From VXNE01 sp965203615 (GTDB taxonomy: Bacteria > Pseudomonadota > Gammaproteobacteria > Pseudomonadales > Azotimanducaceae): a stretch of DNA of 64,000 bases. The first letter of the stretch is position 1, and every line of letters starts with the position of its first letter. The notes beneath the pieces are model-generated. The model was not told where the DNA came from and ran no database searches. It saw only the letters and a program-made list of their open reading frames with translations. The position numbers were made by a program, and so were the translations under genes. Below, one piece after another: positions 1 to 8,501 of this stretch. The DNA lies in contig OZ241900.1 in assembly GCA_965203615.1 (NCBI GenBank), positions 2,728,001 to 2,792,000 of the forward strand, written 5' to 3'.

Positions 1-408
1 GCACGGCTCGTTCTCGGCGACGACGCCCTGGGCGCGCAGTTCGCGGTACAGTTCGTTGCCCTGCTCGACGAAGCGCAGCGCCATGAGGCCGTCGCGGCGG
101 GACTGGAACTCCAGGTTGACCAGCAGGAACGGGGGATAGCCGCGCCGCCGCGCGTCGGGCTTGAACGGCGCCTCCCAGACCTGGTCGCCGCGGCGCAGGC
201 GGAACTCGCGGGTGACCCACTCCATGGACAGCTTGCGCACGCGATCGAGGTCGAGCGCGTCGACGAGCGTCCGCGGCAGCGGGCCGGCCGCCTCCGCCAG
301 GAAGCCGGTCAGCATGTCGCCGACAGTCTGCCGGTGGCAGCACAGCGCCTTGTAGATGGCGTCAAACGGGAACCGCGCCGCAGCGGCGGATTGATCGGGG
401 TCGTCCAT
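1..408 (-). CDS. Rpn/PD-(D/E)XK family transposase-like nuclease, partial
   Basis: The reading frame runs without a stop from an ATG at 408 to the window edge, so the C-terminal part is missing. The visible 136 residues include LLVNLEFQSRRDGLMALRF, the E-x-Q core of the Rpn (recombination-promoting nuclease, YhgA-like) PD-(D/E)XK family. These proteins cleave DNA and stimulate RecA-independent recombination; many lie in accessory regions. No partner gene is visible. Family assignment rests on the motif and the N-terminal layout; whether the protein is intact cannot be judged. Confidence 0.7.
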   Translation of the reverse strand, partial: MDDPDQSAAAARFPFDAIYKALCCHRQTVGDMLTGFLAEAAGPLPRTLVDALDLDRVRKLSMEWVTREFRLRRGDQVWEAPFKPDARRRGYPPFLLVNLEFQSRRDGLMALRFVEQGNELYRELRAQGVVAENEPC

Positions 409-545
409 GCGGGAAAGGTATCGCCGGGGCAGGCGGCTGTCGTTGGGCGACGTCCGCAATCCGGGTGGGAAATTCGCCATGCAAACGCCATGGAGGCACC
501 ACGAATATGGATGAACCGCTGCACAGCTAACGTCATGGCCGGGAC

Positions 546-860
546 ATGATCGTAAAGATGGACAAGGCAGGGCGCCTCCTCCTCCCGAAGTCATTGCGCG
601 AACAGTTCAATCTGAAGCCCGGGTGCAAACTCGTGATTGAGACCGTGGCCAATCGAATCAGCCTGCGTCCGACCCTAGAACCCGAGACGGAGGCCATCGC
701 AGGTCGAACCGGCCTGCGCCCGACGGATGGAGAACCCGAGATTATCCGCAAGCACGGTATTCCCGTGCATCACGGAGTCACCCAATCGACGCTGGACGTG
801 GGCGGTTTCATTCATGCTCAACGGGATGCTCGCCATGCGCGGATCGCAGGCTGCCAGTGA
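546..860 (+). CDS. AbrB/MazE/SpoVT-type antitoxin or transcription regulator
   Basis: The first 45 or so residues (MIVKMDKAGRLLLPKSLREQ onward) form a typical swapped-hairpin AbrB DNA-binding domain, as in antitoxins of VapBC and MazEF modules. The C-terminal tail (residues 60-104) matches the variable toxin-binding part only in layout. I see no PIN or MazF toxin in the 167 bp before the next gene, which lies on the other strand. It is therefore either an orphan antitoxin or a stand-alone regulator. Start chosen as the ATG directly ahead of the AbrB fold. Confidence 0.7.
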   Translation: MIVKMDKAGRLLLPKSLREQFNLKPGCKLVIETVANRISLRPTLEPETEAIAGRTGLRPTDGEPEIIRKHGIPVHHGVTQSTLDVGGFIHAQRDARHARIAGCQ

Positions 861-1027
861 AGTGCGTAAGCGGCGGCTATGGTTCCGTTTCTTTCTTGCG
901 AGGCGTTTCCTCTCGCGCACTCTCTTTTGCGAGGGACACCCTCGCCCTCCCGGGGCTGAAGGCTCCCGAGCACCTGCACGCCAAAAAATCCTGCGCGATC
1001 ATCGCGGCCCTTGGTGAGATTTGCGGG

Positions 1028-3130
1028 CTATAGCGCTCTCGGGTCGAATCCGGAGTACGTTTCAAGGCCCGCCGCCGCGGCAATGCGCTGCCAGGGGACG
1101 AGCTTGAAATTCTGGCGCTCGGCCGGTGCGATGTTGCGGCCGTCCTGCGCAATGAACATGCCGTGCGCGAATGCCGGGCCGAGGTTCGCGCTGGTGACGT
1201 CGAGGCCATCGGTTTCGGATACGCCGTCAATGCCGGCCGATGCGTCGGCGACGACGCGAAACTGTCCGAGGTAGGCGTTGTCGCCTTCGCGCCGATACAC
1301 CGCGAAACTGTTGATGCCCTGATCGGAGACGACGAGGTATCCGCCCGTGCCGGCACCGTAGTAAATCGCCATGCCCTCGATATCGCCGGCCAGGTTGCCG
1401 CCTTCGATGCCATCCACCATCGTCCTTTCCTCGCCGCCGTCAGGCTCGGCCGAGTACTTCCAGATGGCGACGTTTTCTTCGCCTATATAAAGGTGACCGC
1501 TGGCATCGTCGGCGACGCAGCCTTCCGTCTGGGAGCCGACGCTGAACTCACGCACCAGTTCAGCGCCGACCCGGCCGTTGCCCGCGTCGTTCAGCAGCCA
1601 TTGCCTGACCAGGCCATCCGTGTCGTTGACGTACACGAAGTAAAGGCCCGACACGGGGCTTTTGTACATGCATAGCCCGTATGGGTCGGACATGCCGGTT
1701 GCGATGGTGCCGTCGGCGAGGTCTATCAGCGAACGGGTGGTCGGGTCGATGCCGTAGATACTGATCGAATCGCTCGTTCGGTTGCTGCCGGTGACGATGT
1801 CGACCGGGTTGCCGCCGAGGCTGAAGCCATAGCGAACGTCGACATTGTTGATGCGCCCGTCCGCTCGAGACTGAATCAGGCTGCCGTCGAGGTCATAGAC
1901 ATTGATGCCCCGCTGCTTCTGTGAACCGATCACGATGCTGAGTTCGGGGTTGTCGGGGTGAACCCATATGGCCGCGTCGTCGGCGGCATCTCCATAGCTC
2001 GCTACCGGATCGGTCTCGACGCTCGGGCGAACGACTGCGGTTGCAGCCTCGGCTGGTGCCGTGGGATCGCTTCCCGTCCCCCCCGGGAGATCGAGCGCCG
2101 TCACGACATCGCTCCAGGGCAGGATCTTGTAGTTCGTGTGTTCGCCGTTGTTGTCGTCATCGGTGAGCACGAGCAGGCCGTTGCCGAAGTCAACGGACAG
2201 CGCCATGCCGGTCGCCGCCATGCCTTCGGTTTCATCGACGGCGCCGATCGAAGCGCCCGCATCCACTCGGAATGCCCCGAGGTGCAGCAGGGAAGCGAGG
2301 TCATAGACATGCAGGAGGTTCGCATCGGCGTCTGATACGACGAGATAACCGCCACCGGCGAGCAACTCGACGATCGCCACACCCTTCACGTCTCCTTCGA
2401 ACCGGCCATGGCGCCCGCTGAGATCGATGAGTTCGGGTTCCCCCTCCGACTCCGGATCGGCGTCCAGCTTCCAGATGCCGACGGTCTCCTGCGAGTAGTA
2501 GACCGTCGAGTCCCTGTCATCGACAGCGCAATGTCCGGCGCCAAGCCCGACCGGGACGGTGCGAATCTTCCGGCCGGCCACCTTGCCGGCGCTGTCGAAG
2601 AGTTCCCACTGCTGGATCGTCCCCGCGCCCGTGGCAAGGGCGTAGAACTTGCCGGTCAGCGGGCTCCGATAGGTACAAAGCCCTTCGACATCCATTTCGG
2701 TGCGTAGTGGATGCGACGATATCTGCCGGATCTGCGGGCCTGATGCGTCCATTCGATAGGCGACAAGCTCCGTTGTGGCGGCATCGTAGGCGACGATGAT
2801 GGGAATGTCCTGACCGGCAAGGGGAAAGTTGTAGCGAACGTCGACCAGGCCGATGGCGCGTTCGGGCATCACGGCGATGCGCGACCCGTCCAGACCGTAG
2901 ACTTCCAGTCCTCCTGCCAGGCCGGCGCCGAGTATCAGGCTGTTCGCGGGATCGTCGGCATCGATCAGGATAGCCGGGTCGCTCGCGCCGTCGGTGAGAG
3001 TGACCGTGGTCTCTGCCGCGGCGAACAGGCTGGCGGTCGCCGGCGTGTCGTCTTCGGAAAGGGAGGATTGCGGCGGTTGACAGCCCCCAAGGAATACGCT
3101 CACCATCAACATTGTCGCTATATTTCTCAT
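1028..3130 (-). CDS. beta-propeller phytase lipoprotein with two phytase domains
   Basis: This 700-residue protein starts with a lipoprotein signal peptide ending in LGGC (Cys17), so it should be anchored in the cell envelope. It contains two tandem beta-propeller phytase-like domains, about residues 35-355 and 370-700. The second carries DDAAIWVHPDNPELSIVIG, a classic 3-phytase stretch that positions acidic calcium ligands; the first has the weaker PAILIDADDPANSLILG. In known dual-domain phytases the degenerate N-terminal domain helps bind substrate and the C-terminal one is catalytic. The likely role is release of phosphate from phytate or related inositol phosphates. It is divergent from the sodium symporter gene, so the two may share a control region. 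Confidence 0.9.
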   Translation of the reverse strand: MRNIATMLMVSVFLGGCQPPQSSLSEDDTPATASLFAAAETTVTLTDGASDPAILIDADDPANSLILGAGLAGGLEVYGLDGSRIAVMPERAIGLVDVRYNFPLAGQDIPIIVAYDAATTELVAYRMDASGPQIRQISSHPLRTEMDVEGLCTYRSPLTGKFYALATGAGTIQQWELFDSAGKVAGRKIRTVPVGLGAGHCAVDDRDSTVYYSQETVGIWKLDADPESEGEPELIDLSGRHGRFEGDVKGVAIVELLAGGGYLVVSDADANLLHVYDLASLLHLGAFRVDAGASIGAVDETEGMAATGMALSVDFGNGLLVLTDDDNNGEHTNYKILPWSDVVTALDLPGGTGSDPTAPAEAATAVVRPSVETDPVASYGDAADDAAIWVHPDNPELSIVIGSQKQRGINVYDLDGSLIQSRADGRINNVDVRYGFSLGGNPVDIVTGSNRTSDSISIYGIDPTTRSLIDLADGTIATGMSDPYGLCMYKSPVSGLYFVYVNDTDGLVRQWLLNDAGNGRVGAELVREFSVGSQTEGCVADDASGHLYIGEENVAIWKYSAEPDGGEERTMVDGIEGGNLAGDIEGMAIYYGAGTGGYLVVSDQGINSFAVYRREGDNAYLGQFRVVADASAGIDGVSETDGLDVTSANLGPAFAHGMFIAQDGRNIAPAERQNFKLVPWQRIAAAAGLETYSGFDPRAL

Positions 3131-3239
3131 CCGGGATTTGTCCTGATTTCCTGGCCGCGATTATGGGGGAAACGATTCGCATGTTCGATTTTCTGGTCGC
3201 GTCGGCAATCGATTCGTTCGGCAGCCTGGTGGAGGACCC

Positions 3240-3410
3240 GTGCACCATGTCACCTACGGATACTTGCTCGCCTGGTGCCGCATGAAGCTCTCGGGAGGCC
3301 GCGCGACCGTCACCGTGCCGTCGATGCCGGATGCCGGGTCCGAGGACATTTCCGTCGACTTTGAATACGAGTTCGAGCGCCGGTCGCACATGGCTTACGG
3401 GAAATCATGA
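3240..3410 (+). CDS. possible small ORF translationally coupled to the symporter
   Basis: An open frame from GTG 3240 (or ATG 3282, giving 42 residues) ends in a TGA that overlaps the symporter ATG as ATGA (3407-3410). The predicted peptide ends in SEDISVDFEYEFERRSHMA and resembles nothing I recognise. The overlap is the main argument that it is translated; it could equally be a chance open frame in the phytase-symporter promoter region. Confidence 0.25.
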   Translation: MHHVTYGYLLAWCRMKLSGGRATVTVPSMPDAGSEDISVDFEYEFERRSHMAYGKS

Positions 3411-5035
3411 CGGCGGTCGCATCCTTTCTGGCCTTCACTGCGGCCGTTGCCGGTATTTCATGGTGGATGACCCGAAAGGACAGAATGAACACGCCGGAGG
3501 CGTACTTTCTGGCCGGGCGCAGTCTCACAGCCTGGGTCATCGCCGGCTCACTGATGCTCACGAACCTGTCGACGGAGCATCTCATCGGCCTGAACGGCGA
3601 TGCGTTCAATCACACCATTGCGGTGATGGCATGGGAAACCACGGCAGCGATTGCGATGGTGCTCACGGCCCTCTACTTCCTGCCGAAGTACCTGCGCATC
3701 GGCTTGACCACGATTCCGGAATACCTGTCTCTTCGATTCGACAGTCAGACCCGGTTCATCGCCACCGCGCTGTTCCTGTTCTCCTATGCGATCGCCATCC
3801 TGCCGGTGGTGCTGCTGTTCGGCGCGGCTGGATTGGAGAGCCTGTTCGACGTTTCGGCGAGCCTGGGACTGACGCCAACGCAGTCGAAAATCCTTATGGT
3901 CTGGGGAATCGGCACGCTGGGTTCGCTCTATGCCATCTTTGGCGGTCTCAAGGCAGTCGCGATTTCGGATACGATCAATGGCGTCGGCTTTCTGCTGGCA
4001 GGATTGCTGATACCGGCCCTGGCGCTGTATGCGGTCGGCAACGGCGACATCCTCGCGGGCTTCGATACCGTTTACACCGAGGAGAACGAAAAGTTCGACA
4101 TCACCGGCGATGAACCGGGTTCCTTTCTGCCGTTCGGCGTGCTGTTTACGGGAATGATCGTCAACCAGATCTTTTTCTGGTGCACCAATCAATCGATCAT
4201 TCAGCGGGCGCTGGGGGCGAAGAACCTCAAAGAGGCCCAAAAGGGCGTGCTCATCGCCGCAGTATTCAAGATTCTCGGCCCCATCGCGATCGTGCTGCCC
4301 GGTGTGATCGCCTATCACATGTTCAAGGATTCCCTGACCAGCGATCAGTACCTGCAGGCCTATCCCTTGCTTGTGAAGACCGTGCTTCCGACCGTACTCA
4401 CCGGAGTCTTTGCCGCGGTAATGGTCGGCGCGGTCCTGAGCACGTTCAACAGCGTTTTGAACAGCGCCGCGACGTTGTACAGCAACGGTGTGCACAATGC
4501 GCTGATCAAGAGCCCCCTGTCCGGACGGGGCCAGGTGCGCGTGGGCAGATGGTGCAGTGCCATCCTCGCCGTGGCAGCCATGCTGATGGCGCCGATGATC
4601 GATACCACGGGCAGCCTGTACATCTACTTGCAGCAGATCAACGCGACCTTCTTTGGGCCGATGCTGGCGGTGATTCTGTGTGGGTTGATGACGACAAGGG
4701 TATCCGCTCTGGCCGCAAAGGTGGGATTGGTTGCGGGGCCGGTCGTGTTCTACCTCCTGAACTTCGCTTTCGGCGACGCCTATCAGAGCGCAGTGCAGAG
4801 TTTGTTCGGACTTTCCGAGCCGATTCATTTCCTCCACACGCTGGCGGTCGTATTTGTAATCACGACGCTGCTGATGATCGGGCTCAGCTACGTGAGGCCG
4901 GCACCCGTATCCGCCGAACGCACTATCGACAAAGTGCCGGTGCCCGTGGACCTGACCCCTTGGCGGTATGCCGGGATTACCGGCCTCCTGATCTCGGCGG
5001 CTGCGATTGGCTGCTACGTCGTTCTGGCGCAATAG
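3407..5035 (+). CDS. sodium:solute symporter (SSS) family transporter
   Basis: A 542-residue polytopic membrane protein with about 13-14 predicted hydrophobic segments. The N-terminal region (TPEAYFLAGRSLTAWVIAG, residues 29-47) is the SSS signature seen in SglT and YidK-like transporters, which couple uptake of sugars, inositol or organic acids to sodium. Substrate cannot be read from the sequence. The divergent phytase suggests, by context only, a role in taking up inositol or another phytate product. Length and topology look complete. Confidence 0.88.
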   Translation: MTAVASFLAFTAAVAGISWWMTRKDRMNTPEAYFLAGRSLTAWVIAGSLMLTNLSTEHLIGLNGDAFNHTIAVMAWETTAAIAMVLTALYFLPKYLRIGLTTIPEYLSLRFDSQTRFIATALFLFSYAIAILPVVLLFGAAGLESLFDVSASLGLTPTQSKILMVWGIGTLGSLYAIFGGLKAVAISDTINGVGFLLAGLLIPALALYAVGNGDILAGFDTVYTEENEKFDITGDEPGSFLPFGVLFTGMIVNQIFFWCTNQSIIQRALGAKNLKEAQKGVLIAAVFKILGPIAIVLPGVIAYHMFKDSLTSDQYLQAYPLLVKTVLPTVLTGVFAAVMVGAVLSTFNSVLNSAATLYSNGVHNALIKSPLSGRGQVRVGRWCSAILAVAAMLMAPMIDTTGSLYIYLQQINATFFGPMLAVILCGLMTTRVSALAAKVGLVAGPVVFYLLNFAFGDAYQSAVQSLFGLSEPIHFLHTLAVVFVITTLLMIGLSYVRPAPVSAERTIDKVPVPVDLTPWRYAGITGLLISAAAIGCYVVLAQ

Positions 5036-5266
5036 AAAACCGAACAACTACTGGGCCGGCCCGGAGCTATCCGTTGGATTCAGGTCCCAGGGCGGCGACT
5101 AGCGACGTTCTGACATCGAGCTCGAACGTCCAGGCCTTGGCGGCTGGTCATGGAGGAACTCGTAGGCGTCGACGATGCCCTGAAACTAATCATGCCGGCC
5201 TCGCCTAGGCGTTCGGGGAAAGTACTTTGTGGGGGAAGCTGTCTTGTGTGCTGCGGCAAGTGTAGT

Positions 5267-5280
5267 TACGTTAGTACGTT
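5267..5280. promoter_or_regulatory. tandem TACGTT repeat upstream of phd-like gene, possible operator
   Basis: TACGTTAGTACGTT is two copies of TACGTT separated by two bases, 16 bp before the antitoxin ATG. Phd-family antitoxins repress their own operons by binding short repeats at this location. Assignment is by position only. Confidence 0.3.
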
Positions 5281-5296
5281 GTCTGGGGAGACCGCC

Positions 5297-5551
5297 ATGA
5301 CCATCACGACCGTAACGAGCAGCGAACTCAATCGGGACATCGGCCGCGTAAAGAAGGCCGCGATGTCGGGACCCGTATTCATTACGAACCGGGGCAAACG
5401 TGCGTATGTGTTGCTCAGCATCGAGGACTACCGGAGGCTGTCGGGAAAGCGCCGGAGTGTGGCGGAGGCATTGGCCATGCCCGGTCTCGCCGATATCGAC
5501 TTGGAGCTACCGCGCCCTGCCATCGAATCCCCGAAGGTCGATCTCTCCTGA
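5297..5551 (+). CDS. Phd/YefM family antitoxin
   Basis: 84 residues. MTITTVTSSELNRDIGRVKK and VFITNRGKRAYVLLSIEDYR are the conserved DNA-binding N-terminal segments of the Phd/YefM antitoxin family, and the acidic C-terminal tail should bind the toxin. The ATG at 5297 is preferred to upstream starts because it begins exactly at the family N terminus. Its stop overlaps the ATG of the following PIN remnant (TGATG), the usual antitoxin-toxin arrangement. The antitoxin looks intact while the toxin is not. Confidence 0.85.
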   Translation: MTITTVTSSELNRDIGRVKKAAMSGPVFITNRGKRAYVLLSIEDYRRLSGKRRSVAEALAMPGLADIDLELPRPAIESPKVDLS

Positions 5552-5718
5552 TGTTGCTGCTCCATGCTAACGCGGTCTCCGAGTTGCGCAGGCTCGGCGA
5601 CGGCATGGCAGACGCAAGAGTCGCTGCGTGGGCCTCCCGCCAGAGATGCGGCCATCCATCCTCTGTTCCGATGTGTCGCCTATGGGCAAAGTCGTTCATG
5701 CGTTGTCCGCTTCGGTAA
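5551..5718 (+). pseudogene. decayed VapC/FitB-type PIN toxin remnant
   Basis: A 55-codon frame overlapping the antitoxin stop begins MLLLHANAVSELRR. PIN toxins of the FitB/VapC type begin with something like hLLDTNVVSELRR, where the Asp is a catalytic metal ligand. Here that Asp-Thr is His-Ala, and the frame then degenerates and stops after 55 codons instead of about 135. The toxin is therefore dead twice over: missing catalytic residue and lost C-terminal domain. It overlaps the 3' end of the convergent AlbA_2 gene by 23 bp, which may mark the rearrangement that truncated it. Confidence 0.6.
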
Positions 5719-7504
5719 CGTCGGACCGTCCGGCGTTCGAAAGCGCAAGCCCGGCCTCGGTCACCACATAGGCTTGCTCCGGGTGGTTGGGTTCTTCGGG
5801 GTGCGTCATGCGGATGAGGCCGGCCCGAATCAGGGGGTCCAAGTGCTTCCGTCGAAAAAAGGTGCGGTGGGTGAGGCCAAGCTCACGCATGAGGTCCGCC
5901 TGCTTTCGGGCCACTTCGCATAGCCCGATGACCTTCCGCTGTTCGCTGGTGAGGTTGGTCAGTAGCGGAGTGACCAAGTTGCCGGCTGGGTCGCGAGGTT
6001 GGTCACTGGTGGAGTGACCAACCTGCTCGGCGTCAGGGCCATCCGCGATGAGATGATCGGCCAGAACGTACCTGGATCCGCCTTCCAGGGGCCGCAGGAG
6101 TCGCTGAAGGACGAGCGCATCCAGCACTTCGCGAGCCCCGGGTCCCGTTCGGCCCGTGACAGCCTTGGCGTCGGTTAGCGAAATACTGTCTGCCTGGTAG
6201 GCAAACGCGAATATCCGCGCTTGGTCATCATCCAGCCGAACCTCAAGTTGCGACTGAATGAGCTGCTGTTCTTCGTTCAGCAGTTTCTCGCGCAGGAGGC
6301 GGAGATCGAAGGTCTTCCTCGCCCTGTCGTTATCGATCACCGGTGGCACATGGCCCAGACGCTGCCAGTTGCGGAAGATGGCGCGCACGCCAGTTCCGGC
6401 CTGTTCGCTCAGGCCGATCCGGCGGAATGCGGCGACAATGGCGGGGTTGCGCACATCCTTTTCTGTGGGGTCCAGCAGTTCATCGGTCGTGGCGAAGGCA
6501 TCACCTGGGTTCCAGAAAACCGTCCTGTCCCGGAAGAAGCGGATTGACGCCTTGCGGCCGTGGTCGCCGTAGTCCTGATGCAGGAGCAGGTTGATGGCCG
6601 CTTCGCGAAACGAGATGTAGTCGGGCGGATCGTCGTCTCGCCGGAGCGTGGTTGCATCCACGCTGAACGGGCGCGCGGCGTGCTTCATGTAGCGCTCGGA
6701 CAGGACGAGCCACGCCTGGATCAGGTTCTCTTCGACCACGATGCGGTCGTTCCAGCGGTTGTCCGGTGACCAGGAGTCGAATTCCGAGTCGATGAACTGG
6801 CAATCGACCACAGGACGGGGAAGTATCCGGCGCAGATGGCGCGGTGCGCCGAAGACGAGAACGCCAGCCCGGATGGGCACGAGGCGGTTTCCCTTTTCCA
6901 CGGCGAAACCCCACTCGTTCAGAAACTCGACATCGGATAGCGTCTGGTGCCTGCCGGGATTGTGGTCGTCGAATACGCGCCGGTACCAGCGCACGGAATC
7001 TCGGTCGAAGAACTCTTCGGCGTCCAACCCGTCGAGGAGTTGGCCGTCGTACCGGTCAGCGGATGCATCCCGAAGGAATCGTTCGATCTCTGCCGGGGTG
7101 CAGCGTTGGTCGGCTCCTCCGCGGCGGATGAAGGAACGTCGAATGTCGCCGTCCAGATAGACCGGTTTCTCGCTGCGAGGCGACTCCGGAACGTGGAAGA
7201 CCAGGAGCGTTTTGCCGTCGGTCTCGATCACGTCCTCGGAGACACTGATGGCACGGTTTACCTTCTGTCCGGACCGAAGGGTACTCAGGAACTCGTTCTG
7301 CACCTTGTCGACCTCGATGACACCGACGATCTCGAATGCCCCGTCACGGTCACGGACGCCGAACACGAGCCACCCGCCAGCCGTGTTGGCGAAGGCCGAG
7401 ACCGTCTCGTACGAGGATCTGGGCGCGGCACGGCAAGCTTCCTTGAACTCGACATCCGACCATTCGTACTTCTTCAAACGATCTATGAGTTCGTCGCGGT
7501 TCAC
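5696..7504 (-). CDS. AlbA_2/Schlafen-type DNA-binding protein with HATPase_c_4 domain
   Basis: 602 residues from GTG 7504, two bases after the stop of the preceding brxF-like frame; an ATG at 7552 would add 16 residues but overlap that gene. Near the N terminus, SDVEFKEACRAAP and FANTAGGWLVFGV mark an AlbA_2 (Schlafen AAA_4) domain. The middle has FREAAINLLLHQDYGDHG and LSEQAGTGVRAIF, typical of the GHKL-like ATP-binding module (HATPase_c_4) of the RecG-like regulators. The C-terminal 150 residues look like winged-helix segments. Such proteins act as regulators or defence-island components; the exact role is unknown. The adjacent BrxF fragment supports an origin in a defence locus. Confidence 0.75.
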   Translation of the reverse strand: MNRDELIDRLKKYEWSDVEFKEACRAAPRSSYETVSAFANTAGGWLVFGVRDRDGAFEIVGVIEVDKVQNEFLSTLRSGQKVNRAISVSEDVIETDGKTLLVFHVPESPRSEKPVYLDGDIRRSFIRRGGADQRCTPAEIERFLRDASADRYDGQLLDGLDAEEFFDRDSVRWYRRVFDDHNPGRHQTLSDVEFLNEWGFAVEKGNRLVPIRAGVLVFGAPRHLRRILPRPVVDCQFIDSEFDSWSPDNRWNDRIVVEENLIQAWLVLSERYMKHAARPFSVDATTLRRDDDPPDYISFREAAINLLLHQDYGDHGRKASIRFFRDRTVFWNPGDAFATTDELLDPTEKDVRNPAIVAAFRRIGLSEQAGTGVRAIFRNWQRLGHVPPVIDNDRARKTFDLRLLREKLLNEEQQLIQSQLEVRLDDDQARIFAFAYQADSISLTDAKAVTGRTGPGAREVLDALVLQRLLRPLEGGSRYVLADHLIADGPDAEQVGHSTSDQPRDPAGNLVTPLLTNLTSEQRKVIGLCEVARKQADLMRELGLTHRTFFRRKHLDPLIRAGLIRMTHPEEPNHPEQAYVVTEAGLALSNAGRSDVTEADNA

Positions 7505-7506
7505 GG

Positions 7507-7758
7507 CTATTCCAACAAGATCCGTATCTTGCCCGACTGCCGCAGTTTGCATTGGAACGCGGTCAACTCCGGCAACCGGCGCGACAGCTCGAGGTTGACG
7601 TTAACCAGGGGCATCCCGAGTCGATCTCTGACCGCCCGTAGCGCCGTTGTCTTGCCTGCACCAGCAGGGCCGACCACCAACAACAGTCGGTGATAAAGCT
7701 GAGTTGCCTGGTCGACCTTCCCGATAATCTGGTCGACAAGCGGGGGAACTGAGGACAC
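7507..7758 (-). pseudogene. truncated BrxF-like P-loop protein (BREX type 3)
   Basis: 83 residues. The N-terminal part has LYHRLLLVVGPAGAGKTTAL (Walker A) followed by LVNVNLELSRRLPELT, a pattern I associate with BrxF, the small P-loop protein of BREX-3 phage-defence systems, normally about 150 residues. The frame ends with GKIRILLE and TAG, losing the C-terminal half including any Walker B. None of the other BREX-3 genes (pglZ, brxC, pglX-type methylase, brxHII) is present nearby. I read it as a leftover of a BREX-like locus, perhaps still expressed with the downstream AlbA_2 gene. Confidence 0.55.
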
Positions 7759-7904
7759 TTCGATCGTCGGTTATGTCGCTCCCAACATTCTATAGGAGGA
7801 AGCGCTTGGTCGGTCATGCCGGCACTCACGATGAAGGAGTCCTGACGCTCAGCAACCACGGGCGCGGTGGTAACATTGCCGCCTTTCGCGATTGAGGCAG
7901 GGTC

Positions 7905-8501
7905 ATGTCCCGACTGTACGGCGCCGGGGAAGCTGCGGAAGCGGCGAAGCAGTTCGCAATACTCGAGAACACGCTGCTAGAGCATCGAACCCTGACGATC
8001 TTTGGCGAGATCGACAAGGAATGCGCCCAGCGCAGTACGGAGCGGCTCCTCGCCATGGCATTCAAGAGCGACGATCCGATCACCCTGTTCATCGGTTCTC
8101 CGGGCGGCCACGTTGAGTCCGGGGACACCATCTTCGACATGATCCGCTACATCAAACCCGTGGTTCGGACGGTCGGCACGGGCTGGGTCGGCAGCATCGC
8201 CACCCACATATACCTCGCGGCGGAAAGGGAGCACCGGTACGCGCTGCCCAACACCAGGTTTCTGATTCACCAGCCCGCCGGCGGTTTCGGCGGGGACGCG
8301 TCGGACATCGAGATCCACGCGCGCGAACTGGTGAAGACGCGTGAACGCATCAACCGGATCATCGCGGAACAGACTGGACAGCCGATCGATCGCGTGGAGA
8401 AAGACACCGACCGCGACTACTGGATGAGCGCAGAGGAATCGATGGAGTACGGCCTCGTCGGACGCATCATCGAGTCTGCGGACGAACTCCCGACACCCTG
8501 A
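7905..8501 (+). CDS. ClpP-like serine protease subunit (ClpP2 variant)
   Basis: 198 residues matching ClpP throughout. NTRFLIHQPAGGFGGDASDI holds the catalytic His, and DTDRDYWMSAEE the catalytic Asp. The serine region reads GTGWVGSIATHIYLAA rather than the canonical GQAASMGAFLLAA, so the nucleophile would be the Ser of VGS and the surrounding loop is one residue longer. This resembles secondary ClpP paralogues rather than the housekeeping subunit. No clpX or clpA is adjacent. The following hydrolase frame touches its stop, suggesting co-translation. Confidence 0.85.
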   Translation: MSRLYGAGEAAEAAKQFAILENTLLEHRTLTIFGEIDKECAQRSTERLLAMAFKSDDPITLFIGSPGGHVESGDTIFDMIRYIKPVVRTVGTGWVGSIATHIYLAAEREHRYALPNTRFLIHQPAGGFGGDASDIEIHARELVKTRERINRIIAEQTGQPIDRVEKDTDRDYWMSAEESMEYGLVGRIIESADELPTP

